Source: Gonocerus acuteangulatus
Taxonomy: Eukaryota; Arthropoda; Insecta; Hemiptera; Coreidae
Reading direction: 5' to 3'
DNA: 64,000 nucleotides
Assembly (NCBI GenBank): GCA_946811695.1
Contig: OX328123.1
Coordinates: 121,733,118 to 121,797,117, forward strand
Shown piece after piece: positions 55,166-64,000 of this stretch. Position 1 is the stretch's first letter; each line of letters opens with the position of its first letter. The notes below the pieces were generated by a model. It ran no database searches. It was not told where the DNA came from and saw only the letters and a list, made by a program, of their open reading frames with translations. A program made the translations under genes and the position numbers.

Positions 55166-56090
55166 ATTATTTAAATATTTTATTTTGGTTTTCCCACACC
55201 TTTACTTACACTTTTTATTTTATTAGTGGCGAATAAATTAATAAAATAAAAAATAGTTTTGTATATAAATATAATATGTATAAGATTAATTGTAAGAACT
55301 GTAGATTAATTGAGGGTATGTGCAGATTGATTTCCAAGAGAATAAAACATCTTAGAAGAAGAGAAAAGAATATAGATAGAAAAGGAGCAGCTATAGCGAA
55401 ATATTTTCAAAATAATGTCTTGTAAAAGAATTTTAGCTTTAAAAGTTCAGTAAATTAATAATGTCCTCTCCATAGTTTTGGTTTTTAAACAAAATAGAAT
55501 ATCATACCAGTTAACCAATTGATTTGTGTCTATATGGATATGGCAAGCAGATATTAAAATAACATGCATCTTTTTAATCAATAAAAGACCATCCAAAAAT
55601 GAAGAATTGCTGGCATGACAGCTTTTATTTAAAGCAACAAGTTTTCTGGAAAGCGCATTATAATTGGCTGGAAGACTAGAGAACATATATTGTCATATGA
55701 AGAAGCAGGATGCAGATCTGACGAAATACAATGCAGTTTGCATTGTACAATGTAACATGTACATGCAAATACAATGCCAGTTGTATATATTTTCCCGCAA
55801 AGAAGCCTTAGGCAGAAAAAAAAGTTATGAAATAATCATAAAAAGTGTTATTTTCATTACAGTTTAGGAACCCGATACATTTTTGAAAATATGAATGTAT
55901 ATATTGTTACCATTCATCAATAGCATTTCTTGAATTTATGCTAGTTTCAATCAGAATGCATCTGACCAGCGTATAATTTTAGTTCTAAGTAAGCGAATCA
56001 TCTGCGTTATGAGTCTTGATAATAAATAAAAAAATAGTTCTAAGTAACATATTTAGACCTATGAAAAAAAAAGAAAAAAAAGAACAGATA
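55166..56090. other. Unassigned AT-rich DNA
   Basis: No recognised gene. Around 55720-55790 several TGCA/ACAT palindromic words make an imperfect fold. Confidence 0.4.
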
Positions 56091-56091
56091 G

Positions 56092-57110
56092 AAGGATCTA
56101 CAAGCAGAAGGATGATTGGCCATAGGCACCACCACCAGTTGTGGCTGACATTTTCATGGAGGACTTCGAAAGGCGACTGATCGAGCAGAATGTGGACAAT
56201 GTCTTCGCAATCTGGCAGCATGGTGCAGAGTAATTAAAAAATTCCTTCATTTGATGAACAACTCGCACCTAGCCATCAGATTTACCATCGAAGAAGAGAA
56301 GGATGGCAGATTGTATTTTCTAGACCTCCTGATCATCAAAGGACTCAATGGAAAAGTGTAACATACTGTTTACAAGAGACCTATGGCAACAGCAAGATAC
56401 CTCCCTACCGAATCTCACCATCCAAGACACAAAAAATACGAGTAATAAAGACACTGGCACACAGAGCTATAACCCTGAGCAGTAACCAGTCATTCCTAAG
56501 AGCTGAACTCAAACAACTAACAAAGGACAAAGGATCTACCAAGCAATGGATATGATAGGAAGAAGTTGGCCCAAACCGTAAGGATAGTGGAAGATTGACA
56601 CAGAGTTGAGAACAAAAGGAGGGAAACGGAACAACAATGCAGGATTACCCTACCATATGTCATTGGTGTCAGCAAAAGGTTAGGCAAACTATTCAGAAGA
56701 CAGGAGATGGAGGTTGCCTACTAGCCTCTAAACAAAATAGGGGATTGGCTTAGCAAAAGCAAGGACAAGCAAGACCAGAGTGCATAACTTCTACCACGCG
56801 ACTGTAGGATTGTGTATTTAGGACAGACAGGGAAGAAGGTAGCCACTCGGATTGGGCAGCATGCTGCAGTCTACAGGCTGGGTTGCACGAAAACCTCTGC
56901 GGTGGAAATGCACAGAGAAGAGTGCAGGCCCTGTTTATCCTGAAGAGGATAGAAGAGAAGCCACTAATGCATGACCTCCAGTGCCTCGAGCGGAGGACTG
57001 AAGAAGTGATCGGAGTCAGTCGACTCTCTATTGGCCCACAGATAATCAATCTTCGCATAATCTCCGACCAAGACGGATAAAGAGAGCATAGACCAAGGAT
57101 GGCCTTACCA
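56092..57110 (+). pseudogene. Penelope-like element relic, reverse transcriptase and GIY-YIG endonuclease
   Basis: The plus strand encodes VVADIFMEDFERRLIEQNVD, VFAIWQHGAE, FTIEEEKDGRLYFLDLLIIK, HTVYKRPMATARYLPTESHH and then, near 56640, TLPYVIGVSKRLGKLFRR. Near 56810 it has IVYLGQTGKKVATRIGQHAA, in which YLGQTG is the second half of a GIY-YIG nuclease motif, followed by SAVEMH. This is the RT-then-GIY-YIG order of Penelope-like retroelements. Many stops and shifts are present and the 5' half is missing. Confidence 0.85.
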
Positions 57111-57149
57111 ACCTCCAAGGATGAACGACAGCAAGAAGAAGCCAGAGAG

Positions 57150-57290
57150 GAATCCGGCAAAATATTGCACAGAAAGGAGGAGCAAGACCACAGGAGAAAG
57201 ATGCCGTATTACTAACACACACACACACACATATACATTTCTCCAGCGGTCTTGCTCCTCCTTTCTGCACAATATTTTGCCGGATTATAC
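57150..57290. repeat. Inverted repeat with a (CA)n loop
   Basis: AATCCGGCAAAATATTGCAC at 57150 and its inverse at 57268-57287 belong to arms of about 38 bp (including GAAAGGAGGAGCAAGACC), nearly perfect, around a (CA)n tract at about 57214-57232. It directly follows the Penelope-like relic and may be its 3' terminus duplicated in inverse. Confidence 0.8.
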
Positions 57291-57495
57291 ATATATAAAT
57301 TTGAACAAATGTTTTTCTGTGAAACATCAACATTTCCAGATTACACCACAAGCAGGTTGTCCCCTAGTAAGGATGGAGGAAACAGGCTAAAAAATTGTGT
57401 AAGCATCTCCTTGTTTTTATGACGATTCAAATGTTCAAGTAGAGTTCAACAAATATAAATAAAAGAAAAGAAAGAGAAAGCAAGAAGTAACTTAC

Positions 57496-57609
57496 ATTAG
57501 CGTATGGTTGTGGAGAGAAATGAGTAGGTCTCGGGGGGCGCTGCTGAGCTGATGGTGGCCGGTAGTAGGCAGTACCGGCAGAATGCTGCATCGTAAGCAT
57601 TCAGCAATC
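57496..57609 (-). CDS. Candidate host-gene exon (N-terminal coding exon)
   Basis: On the minus strand a pyrimidine-rich acceptor (CTCTCAGTCTCTTATTGCAG at 57629-57610) is followed by 114 bp and then GTAAGT (57495-57490), a canonical donor. From the ATG at 57591 the exon encodes 32 residues ending in phase 0, beginning MQHSAGTAYYRPPSAQQRPP and continuing with THFSPQPYAN; the first 18 bases would be 5' untranslated. It is far more GC-rich than its surroundings and has no repeat match in the window. Gln/Pro-rich N-termini are common in RNA-binding and translation proteins, but I cannot assign a gene. Further exons should lie at lower coordinates on this strand; I could not identify any. Confidence 0.5.
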
Positions 57610-58047
57610 CTGCAATAAGAGACTGAGAGTCACGTCAGTCAAACAGCCAGTTCATGCAAGCTAGATAATTTATTTATTACAGTTTCACATAAAAACATTA
57701 TTACAACTGTTTATATGCATGCTAGAAAGCAAGAAGCCAGAAAGAAAAGCAAAAGCAAAAAAATTTAATATCATGCTTTTAAAAACATAATTTTTATTTT
57801 AATTAAATTTTTAAGGGTTAATGATATAATTTAATATTTATGTAACTTATACATTGAAAAATTAACTGAAATAATTTTAATAGTAATAAAATACACATTT
57901 GGAGCTGTGCATTAACTAATTTACCTTTTCAAAACTAAACAAATATCAGACACACCTTGCTATCTTATTCAGCTCTGATCTCATAACTTAGGGCTTTGAC
58001 AAAGAAGCTCTAACTCCAAAACCAAACATCCACAAATACATTATTAT
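57610..58047. other. Unassigned DNA, probably intron
   Basis: It includes the acceptor tract and a branch-like TGACTGACGTGAC just upstream of the exon. The rest is AT-rich with no repeat ends. Confidence 0.4.
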
Positions 58048-58052
58048 TTATC

Positions 58053-58233
58053 TGTTATAGGTTCATAGAAATAGAACACTGTATCATAAATTCATATTTA
58101 TTGGATCAATCACAATACACATGAGTTTATGCAAAGACCAGTAAACAAACACTGACTGAACATATCCTGCTCCCTTGGCGGGAGAGCTCGTTACAAAGAG
58201 GTATGAGCTTATACAACGTACTACTATACAACA
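58053..58233 (-). repeat. 3' LTR of the gypsy element
   Basis: In plus orientation it starts TGTTATAGGTTCATAG and ends CTACTATACAACA, with TGTT/AACA termini. The sense strand carries AATAAA near 58090-58098, a likely polyadenylation signal. It matches the other LTR except for T versus A near 58092. Confidence 0.95.
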
Positions 58234-58243
58234 TCTTCCCCTT
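58234..58243 (-). other. Polypurine tract
   Basis: In sense orientation AAGGGGAAGA directly precedes the 3' LTR, as expected for plus-strand priming. Confidence 0.8.
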
Positions 58244-58349
58244 AAAAACTAATTATTTAACTACTTAACATTAGATACAACATAATACATAAGATTAGGT
58301 AGAACATAATACATAAGATTAGGTACATTCATATATACACATCTATAGG

Positions 58350-61094
58350 TCAGGTTATATAATCTTTGTAGCGAATGGGTCGATTAATCACGCGCCCTGC
58401 CTTAGTAGTACTATACATATTCGAGTCAGGCGCATCTTGAGAAGTAGGAACAGATTTCACCGGTGGTGCCGTCTTCACTTTAACCAAACCACCCCACTCC
58501 TCCGGAAAAGTCAGTGGAGCCACGGAATCCCGGGGAAACAAGCGACGGCCCTCCCTTTTCTTAATATAAATTTCATTCCTAATATATTTATGACCAGCAT
58601 CACTGACTACAGTATATGACCTTGGTTCGCTGTTCTTGCATAAAATTGTACCGGGTATCCAGGCAGAATTAGGCAGTTTTTTAAAAAGAATTTGTTGGTC
58701 TTTACGAAAGGGTTCACGAGAACGGATAGACCTATCATAATATCCTTTAGTTATCTCTTTCTGACGCAAAATCTTTTTCCGATCCATCCACACAGTAACT
58801 TTAGGGACCAGCGATTTAAATGAACATGGAACATTCGTCCTCAAATTCCTACTCATGAGGCAAGCAGCCGGCGAACTGATATCACCCCTGGGTGTAGCTC
58901 TAAAATTAAGCAAAGATAGGTATGGATCCTCACCAGAGTCTAAACATTTTTTCAATATTTTCTTAACCGACTTTACAGCAGCCTCGGCCAGTCCATTGGA
59001 TTGAGGATAATGCGGAGTAGACAAGACATGGGTAAATCCCCATTCCTTAGCAAATTTCCGAAAATAGTCACAGTCAAAATAAAGAGCACCATCAGAATAC
59101 AAAATCAGTGGTATACCATGCCGAGAGAAAATATTTTTCAACTGTAATACTACAGTACTGGAACGTAGATTTGGTAGGTCCGCCACTTCAATATAATTTG
59201 ACAGAGCGTCCACTACTACCAAATAATATTTTTGATTTAATTCAAATACATCGCAACCTAACTCCGACCACGGAAGCAGTGGAGTTTCTTTCTGCTTCAA
59301 GGCTTGTTTAACATTTCTGTCTTGGTATTTCTGACAACTATTACATGACGTCACATACAATTTTATGTCCCTATTAATTCCAATCCAAAAAAGGGTCATT
59401 TCAGCCCTGTTAGTTATTCTGGAAATACCCGGATGCCCAGTATGCAATTTATGTAACATCTCTTTTTTCAATGATTGAGGAACAAGAATTCTGTCTCCCC
59501 TAAAAATCAAACCTTTAACAACTGTAAGCTCATCCCGAAACTCAAAATATGGCCTCACTACATCTACAATATCTTTATAGTACCTGGGCCAACCTCCTAT
59601 AATATATTTCTTTAACTGGGAGAACACAGCATCATTAGTAGAGTGAGAAGCAATGAGTTTCCAATTTTCCAAGATCACCGGTAAATGTTTTATCAGGAGG
59701 GACACCTGTTGGTCCACATCACCTAAGTTAGTTGTAATATCACAACCAGAAGGCATAAAATCCCTACTCAAAGCATCGGCCAAATATAAATACTTTCCCG
59801 GGACATAAGTGATCTCAATTCGAAAGGGCTGTAACCGTAACATCATTCTCTGAAGCCTTGTGGTTATCTTAGATAGCGGCTTGTTGAACAGTCCTAATAT
59901 GGGCTTGTGATCCGTTTGAACCTTGACTCTGGGCCTTCCAATAATGAATTGACGAAACTTATCTGCCCCAAAAACCAACGCCAGAAGTTCCCTTTCTATC
60001 TGTGAATATCTTTTTTGGGTGTCCGTAAGAGCTCTGGACGCATAGGCCAATGGACGTCCTTCCTGCAAGAGTACAGCCCCAAGACCATACGAACTGGCGT
60101 CCACGCTAAGCGTTAACTCTTTTTCCGGGTTGTAAAACCCCAAAACTGGTGCCTTAATAACAGCACTCTTTAATTTATCTAACGACTCAGAGTGATGACA
60201 CTCCCAAACAAATTCGACATCCTCACGTAGCAAATCCCTCAGGGGAGCTGACATATCTGAAAACTTGGGAATGAACTTTGACAAATAATTAAACATCCCT
60301 AACACCCGTTGTAGCGATTTTTTATCTACAGGACGTTTTAGATCCCTAATCGCTTTAATTTTATCAATTTCTACCGACACTCCCTGCGAGCTGAACGTAT
60401 GCCCCAAAAATGTAATACTCTCCGAGCCATATACAAATTTTTTCCTATTGAATTTTATTCCGGCAGCCTTAGCGGCAGCTAAGACCTTTACAAGACTTTG
60501 AAATAGTTCTTCTTTAGTTCTCGCCCAAATAAAAACGTCATCCTGCACCGAATCAACATTTTCTATATGCATAAAAGTTTCCCTAATACGCTTATGAAAT
60601 ATCTCAGGAGCAACCGACAACCCAAAAGGCAATCGTAAAAAACTATATCTCCCCCAGGGTGTTTGGAATGTGCACAACTTTGCACTTTTCTCCGTCAAGG
60701 GAACCATCCAAAATCCGGACAAGGCATCTAACTTACAAAAATACTTTGCCCCTGCCAACTTTGCGGTAATGTCTTCAACAGACAGCATGGGATAATGAGC
60801 TCTTTTAATGGCCTTATTTAATGGGCGGGGGTCTAAGCACAACCTCAACGAACCGTCTTTTTTCTGAACCACCACTAATTGACTGACCCAATCTGTCGGT
60901 TCCTCGACTGGCCTAATGATACCTTTTCGAACCATACTATCTAACTCACCCTTTACCTTGTGCATTAGCGAATAAGGAATCTTATGAGGTGGCTGAATAA
61001 CCGGCCTAATATTTTCATCCACATCAATTTCCAAAGGGCCCGACATCAAACCTACCTCACCATTAAAAAGTCCGTCACGCAGGAGCTGCATCAC
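58350..61094 (-). CDS. pol: Gypsy Pol: reverse transcriptase, RNase H, integrase
   Basis: The 914-codon frame is uninterrupted. Reverse transcriptase: LVVVQKKDGSLRLCLDPRPL (73-92), KLDALSGF with Asp123, RLPFGLSVAPEIF (154-166) and VQDDVF with Asp185-Asp186. RNase H: LSVDASSYGLG with Asp332, Glu369 in IEREL, Asp395 in TDHKP. Integrase: His551 and His554 with Cys584 and Cys587 (zinc-binding HHCC), then Asp615, Asp668 and Glu704 in DD35E spacing. All catalytic residues I can check are present. The first 8 or so residues (MMQLLRDG) come from the 3' end of H1, not from gypsy; true pol continues from protease across the H1 insertion. The open frame means it could still be functional in trans. Confidence 0.95.
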   Translation of the reverse strand: MMQLLRDGLFNGEVGLMSGPLEIDVDENIRPVIQPPHKIPYSLMHKVKGELDSMVRKGIIRPVEEPTDWVSQLVVVQKKDGSLRLCLDPRPLNKAIKRAHYPMLSVEDITAKLAGAKYFCKLDALSGFWMVPLTEKSAKLCTFQTPWGRYSFLRLPFGLSVAPEIFHKRIRETFMHIENVDSVQDDVFIWARTKEELFQSLVKVLAAAKAAGIKFNRKKFVYGSESITFLGHTFSSQGVSVEIDKIKAIRDLKRPVDKKSLQRVLGMFNYLSKFIPKFSDMSAPLRDLLREDVEFVWECHHSESLDKLKSAVIKAPVLGFYNPEKELTLSVDASSYGLGAVLLQEGRPLAYASRALTDTQKRYSQIERELLALVFGADKFRQFIIGRPRVKVQTDHKPILGLFNKPLSKITTRLQRMMLRLQPFRIEITYVPGKYLYLADALSRDFMPSGCDITTNLGDVDQQVSLLIKHLPVILENWKLIASHSTNDAVFSQLKKYIIGGWPRYYKDIVDVVRPYFEFRDELTVVKGLIFRGDRILVPQSLKKEMLHKLHTGHPGISRITNRAEMTLFWIGINRDIKLYVTSCNSCQKYQDRNVKQALKQKETPLLPWSELGCDVFELNQKYYLVVVDALSNYIEVADLPNLRSSTVVLQLKNIFSRHGIPLILYSDGALYFDCDYFRKFAKEWGFTHVLSTPHYPQSNGLAEAAVKSVKKILKKCLDSGEDPYLSLLNFRATPRGDISSPAACLMSRNLRTNVPCSFKSLVPKVTVWMDRKKILRQKEITKGYYDRSIRSREPFRKDQQILFKKLPNSAWIPGTILCKNSEPRSYTVVSDAGHKYIRNEIYIKKREGRRLFPRDSVAPLTFPEEWGGLVKVKTAPPVKSVPTSQDAPDSNMYSTTKAGRVINRPIRYKDYIT

Positions 61095-62116
61095 TAAGCA
61101 CTTTCCTCAGAATTTGGGTAGTGTAGACTGCTTTCCAGAACAATTTGCTTAAAATATCCTACATAAATAAAATAAAAACGTGAATAGTTCTCATTTTGTA
61201 ATGAGTAACTGATCAATTATTAATTTGCATCCAGAGTTATGTTTACACATGGTACCTACTACACTACGTAATAAATACAAAAATCCTCATATTATCGTAT
61301 TTTGATCTAACGCAGGAACAGGATACAGTCACTCTAGTGGTAGAAAGCGCTCCTTGCGGCGGCTTTGTGAACCTACGTCTGCCGGCTTTTCTATTCAAAT
61401 ATATTACAAATTAAACCCCCGCTTTCCGATTGACCGATTCAGCTCATTTTTACAACACTTCTTTCTCATGAGTTATTACAATGAGTTGTTACAATACAGC
61501 AGAAATTACGACCGGTATGAGTATATTAGGAATTTGGGTCCGGAGTAAACCCCCCCTTCTAATGAACCGATTTAGTTTCTTTTTACAACACATATTTACC
61601 TGTAGATTACCACTACGAATACCGAGTTTCGTCGAAATATACCAAAAATCACGGCTGGTAGTGGCGAATTGGTATTGTGGGTCCGGAGTAAACCCCCCCT
61701 CCTAATGAACCGATTTCGTTTATTTTTACAACACATATTTACCTGTGGATTAGCACTACGAATACCGAGTTTCGTCGAAATATACCAAAAATCACGGCTG
61801 GTAGTGGCGAATTGGTATTGTGGTCCGGAGTAAACCCCCCTTCTAATGAACCGATTTAGTTCATTTTTATATCCCACTTTTCTCTCTATATTAACACTAC
61901 GAATGCCAAGTTTCGTTGAAATATAACAAATATTACGGCTGACATAGTCAAATAAGTGTTTTGGGTTCGGGGTAAACCCCCCCTTCCGGTGGACCGACTT
62001 TGGTGGTTAACGAACTCGTTCAATCGTTTGCTAATTGAATGCTATATACCAAGTTTCGTGACGAAAAAACAAAAACTCTGGCCGCTATCGTGTTAACAGA
62101 CACATATATATATATA

Positions 62117-62166
<50 letters not shown>

Positions 62167-62296
62167 TATATATAAATTTTAACGGGGGTCATTTTCGGTG
62201 TCTACTAGGTAGGATCGATAAAGATTTGAAGAAATTTTTCAAAAATTCCGTCATGAGTCCAACCTCAATAGCTACTTTCCTTCGGAGGAAAGTGCT
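61071..62296 (-). mobile_element. Helentron-like element, family H1, copy C, inside the gypsy element
   Basis: On the minus strand it starts AGCACTTTCCTCCG at 62296 and ends CTCCTGCGTGACGGA at 61071, with AAAAG (CTTTT in sense) on both sides (61066-61070 and 62297-62301). It carries (TA)n at about 62103-62163, the tandem subrepeats with G-runs, and the roughly 120-bp segment near 61315-61400 shared with copy B. Its first 130 bases differ from copy A at about one position. Confidence 0.85.
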
Positions 62297-62301
62297 AAAA
62301 G

Positions 62302-62435
62302 ATCAACAAATTCCAGCGGTACAATACTTTCAACATCATTATAAATATAATCTACTCTATTAATGAGCCCTAACAGTTCAGAAGTCTGTAAGCCTAATAT
62401 ATTAACACAATCCATGTCAACAACAAAGAAATCAA
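62302..62435 (-). pseudogene. Rest of the gypsy protease, after a frame break
   Basis: Minus-strand sequence downstream of the gag-protease stop encodes FFVVDMDCVNILGLQ and SELLGLI in a different frame, the C-terminal hydrophobic-Gly motif of a retroviral-type protease. It is cut off from the main frame by a small insertion or deletion near 62436-62445 and ends at the H1 insertion point. Confidence 0.75.
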
Positions 62436-63554
62436 TTAAGTAGTTAGTCGGTAAGTTTTTGACTTAAACATACAAGTTAACTGACATTTTCCAAAAACAT
62501 TTAACTTATTATCTGTAAAGGATTTAATTGATACATGAGTTTGTTTTACCTCATTAGGGTCCAAACCTAAATCAAGATACTGTTGAAGGCCAATGACGTT
62601 GCACTGAGCCCCACTGTCGACCTTCATGGTCATAGGCAGTCCACCAACCTGTAGAGTAGCTGTATACCAGTTTCCAGCAGTCTGCGATGCAGGTCCAGTT
62701 CTAGGTGTCTCCAGAACGTCGACAAAATACTCCACGCCAGAGTCCAAAATGTCAAAGTCTAAGTTATCCACTTTCTCAGCCGGTTTCTGATTAGCCTTAC
62801 ATTTTTTTTTAAAATGATTCTTTCGATTGCATTTTGTACATTGTTTTCCGTAAGCAGGGCATTTTCCATACAAGTGATTGTAACCACAAAAAGCACAATC
62901 CTCTACCTCACGAACTATGGGTTTAGTGTCACGAGTCCTCCGACTCCCTATGTCTCTGCTTTGTCCAGTCCTCCGTATAAAATCAAGAGGCTCCTCCTTG
63001 ATAGTCCTATCCACTGATTCTGCCATCATTTTGTCCACTTGAGCTGCGACTGTTGCCTTAGTTTTACAACAATTTAAGGCTTTCTCAATATCCAAATCTC
63101 CTAACCTCAATAAAGCCTCTTGAACAGCCTTGTCTCGCACTCCACATATGAAAATATCCTTAATCAGGCTGTCACTTAATTCACCGAATTCACAATTTTT
63201 TCCCAAGACCTTTAAAGATGCTGAATATGCCTCATAAGATTCACCATCTGCCTGACGTCTAGTAAAAAACATAAATCTTTCATACGTCACATTAATTCTA
63301 GGTAGAAAATGGTCATCAAAAGCCTTAATAACGTCTTCTAACTTCTCCTTATTTGTCACTTTTTGAGTATCAAAAATATCGTTCGCTTCTGTCCCCATGT
63401 GGTATAACAACATAGCAACTTTTTGCTTACCTGTGGTACTGGAAAAATATCCATCAATATAATCACTAAATGCATTTCGAAACGACTTCCAATTCCTTGC
63501 GACGTCGCCCTCAAAACTAAGAAATCCATCAAACTTCAGCAATGAAGAAGCCAT
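62436..63554 (-). CDS. gag: Gypsy Gag with N-terminal part of protease
   Basis: The 372-codon frame starts at an ATG 85 bp after the 5' LTR. Residues 1-200 are capsid-like, with FTRRQADGESYEAYSASLK (97-115) typical of gypsy Gag. Two zinc knuckles follow: CAFCGYNHLYGKC (220-232, C-x2-C-x3-H-x4-C, one residue shorter than usual) and CTKCNRKNHFKKKC (239-252, C-x2-C-x4-H-x4-C). The protease active site MKVDSGAQCNVIG has Asp313. The frame ends at a stop about 60 residues later, short of a whole protease, because of a frame break. Gag packages the RNA; protease matures the polyprotein. Confidence 0.92.
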   Translation of the reverse strand: MASSLLKFDGFLSFEGDVARNWKSFRNAFSDYIDGYFSSTTGKQKVAMLLYHMGTEANDIFDTQKVTNKEKLEDVIKAFDDHFLPRINVTYERFMFFTRRQADGESYEAYSASLKVLGKNCEFGELSDSLIKDIFICGVRDKAVQEALLRLGDLDIEKALNCCKTKATVAAQVDKMMAESVDRTIKEEPLDFIRRTGQSRDIGSRRTRDTKPIVREVEDCAFCGYNHLYGKCPAYGKQCTKCNRKNHFKKKCKANQKPAEKVDNLDFDILDSGVEYFVDVLETPRTGPASQTAGNWYTATLQVGGLPMTMKVDSGAQCNVIGLQQYLDLGLDPNEVKQTHVSIKSFTDNKLNVFGKCQLTCMFKSKTYRLTT

Positions 63555-63622
63555 GTTTCCAAAGATTCCAAATTTCCAAAAAAATCCAAATTTCCAAAAG
63601 AATCTATTTACCTAATAGGTAT

Positions 63623-63638
63623 GATACCGCTGCCACCA
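63623..63638 (-). other. Primer binding site
   Basis: In sense orientation TGGTGGCAGCGGTATC begins directly after the 5' LTR, starting TGG as expected for pairing with a tRNA CCA end. I cannot say which tRNA. Confidence 0.7.
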
Positions 63639-63819
63639 TGTTATAGGTTCATAGAAATAGAACACTGTATCATAAATACATATTTATTGGATCAATCACA
63701 ATACACATGAGTTTATGCAAAGACCAGTAAACAAACACTGACTGAACATATCCTGCTCCCTTGGCGGGAGAGCTCGTTACAAAGAGGTATGAGCTTATAC
63801 AACGTACTACTATACAACA
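63639..63819 (-). repeat. 5' LTR of the gypsy element
   Basis: The 181-bp sequence matches 58053-58233 with one difference. It should contain promoter and start site for the element. TTATC follows at 63820-63824. Confidence 0.95.
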
Positions 63820-64000
63820 TTATCAAAGGACTAGACCTATATTTAAGATTTATTTAGGAAGTAGCTTTCTTTCATTGGTTGCCTCTGACCTCCTGAGGTT
63901 GAATACACCCTTAAATCCAATTAAAAAAAAAGATTCTTCTTTTCCGTACATGGTCAGGCCACTGCGCATGCGTGAACGCCACCCGACACTTTTTTGTGAC

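Larger units (their letters stand above)
58048..63824 (-). mobile_element. Complete Ty3/gypsy LTR retrotransposon interrupted by H1
   Basis: Two 181-bp LTRs (58053-58233 and 63639-63819) are flanked by TTATC on both sides (58048-58052 and 63820-63824). The element is read on the minus strand: 5' LTR at 63639-63819, primer site, gag-protease frame, H1 insertion, pol frame, polypurine tract, 3' LTR. I found one difference between the LTRs, so the insertion is young. There is no envelope gene. Without H1 the element would be about 4.5 kb. Domain order RT-RNase H-integrase is that of Ty3/gypsy. Confidence 0.95.

Overview
This is a eukaryotic nuclear window, AT-rich and dense in transposable elements, most likely from an arthropod and probably an insect. 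The reasons are long (TA)n and (TG)n tracts, I-type and Jockey-type LINEs, an RTE-like LINE, a Ty3/gypsy element, a mariner relic, tRNA-derived SINEs, Penelope-like coding sequence, and Helentron-like repeats with internal microsatellites. I cannot name the species. There are no operons, tRNA genes, rRNA genes or CRISPR arrays. The only good host-gene signal is one short coding exon on the minus strand at 57496-57609. Almost everything else I recognise is mobile DNA, often nested several layers deep.

Layout. 146-3158 is a Harbinger-like element with long inverted repeats, split by a Helentron-like copy (family 'H1', my label). 4290-7287 holds two inverted-repeat elements. 9126-10190 holds two tRNA-derived SINEs, one split by a LINE tail. 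12241-15680 holds a Jockey relic, a hAT-type MITE with a perfect 8-bp target duplication, and a 2.2-kb near-perfect palindrome. 15690-21476 is a chain of minus-strand relics of one I-type LINE ('LI'), an H1 copy, and a copy of a second Helentron-like family ('H2') split by another inverted-repeat element. 22480-30960 holds a relic of an unnamed repetitive protein family ('family X') and two inverted tandem arrays of 149/160-bp units. 31160-36365 has a LINE relic, a hammerhead-like inverted-repeat unit, H2 pieces and a broken mariner. 36896-42248 is a TIR element carrying the best LI copy (37247-41166), which has a 12-bp target duplication and a single internal stop. 42249-57290 is a mosaic of MITEs, a pogo/Tigger-like element, an H2 copy split by a SINE, a second family X relic split by an RTE-like LINE, and a Penelope-like relic. 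58048-63824 is a complete Ty3/gypsy LTR element on the minus strand, with a 5-bp target duplication and near-identical LTRs, interrupted between protease and reverse transcriptase by a third H1 copy.

Most unusual signal. Every unit of the two tandem arrays (23695-24392 and 29445-30900) carries an 11-bp-stem hairpin whose loop contains TAATATTAC, the nonanucleotide of geminivirus-type rolling-circle origins, next to short iteron-like direct repeats. The two arrays face each other in opposite orientation and share the same outer flank, which leads into family X. No Rep gene is visible here, so an origin function is inference.

How the parts relate. Nesting gives relative ages: H1 entered the gypsy element and the Harbinger-like element; LI entered a TIR element; SINEs entered H2 and a third repeat family. 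H1 copies at 1758 and 61071 differ very little near their 5' ends, and the gypsy LTRs differ at one position in 181, so both were active recently.
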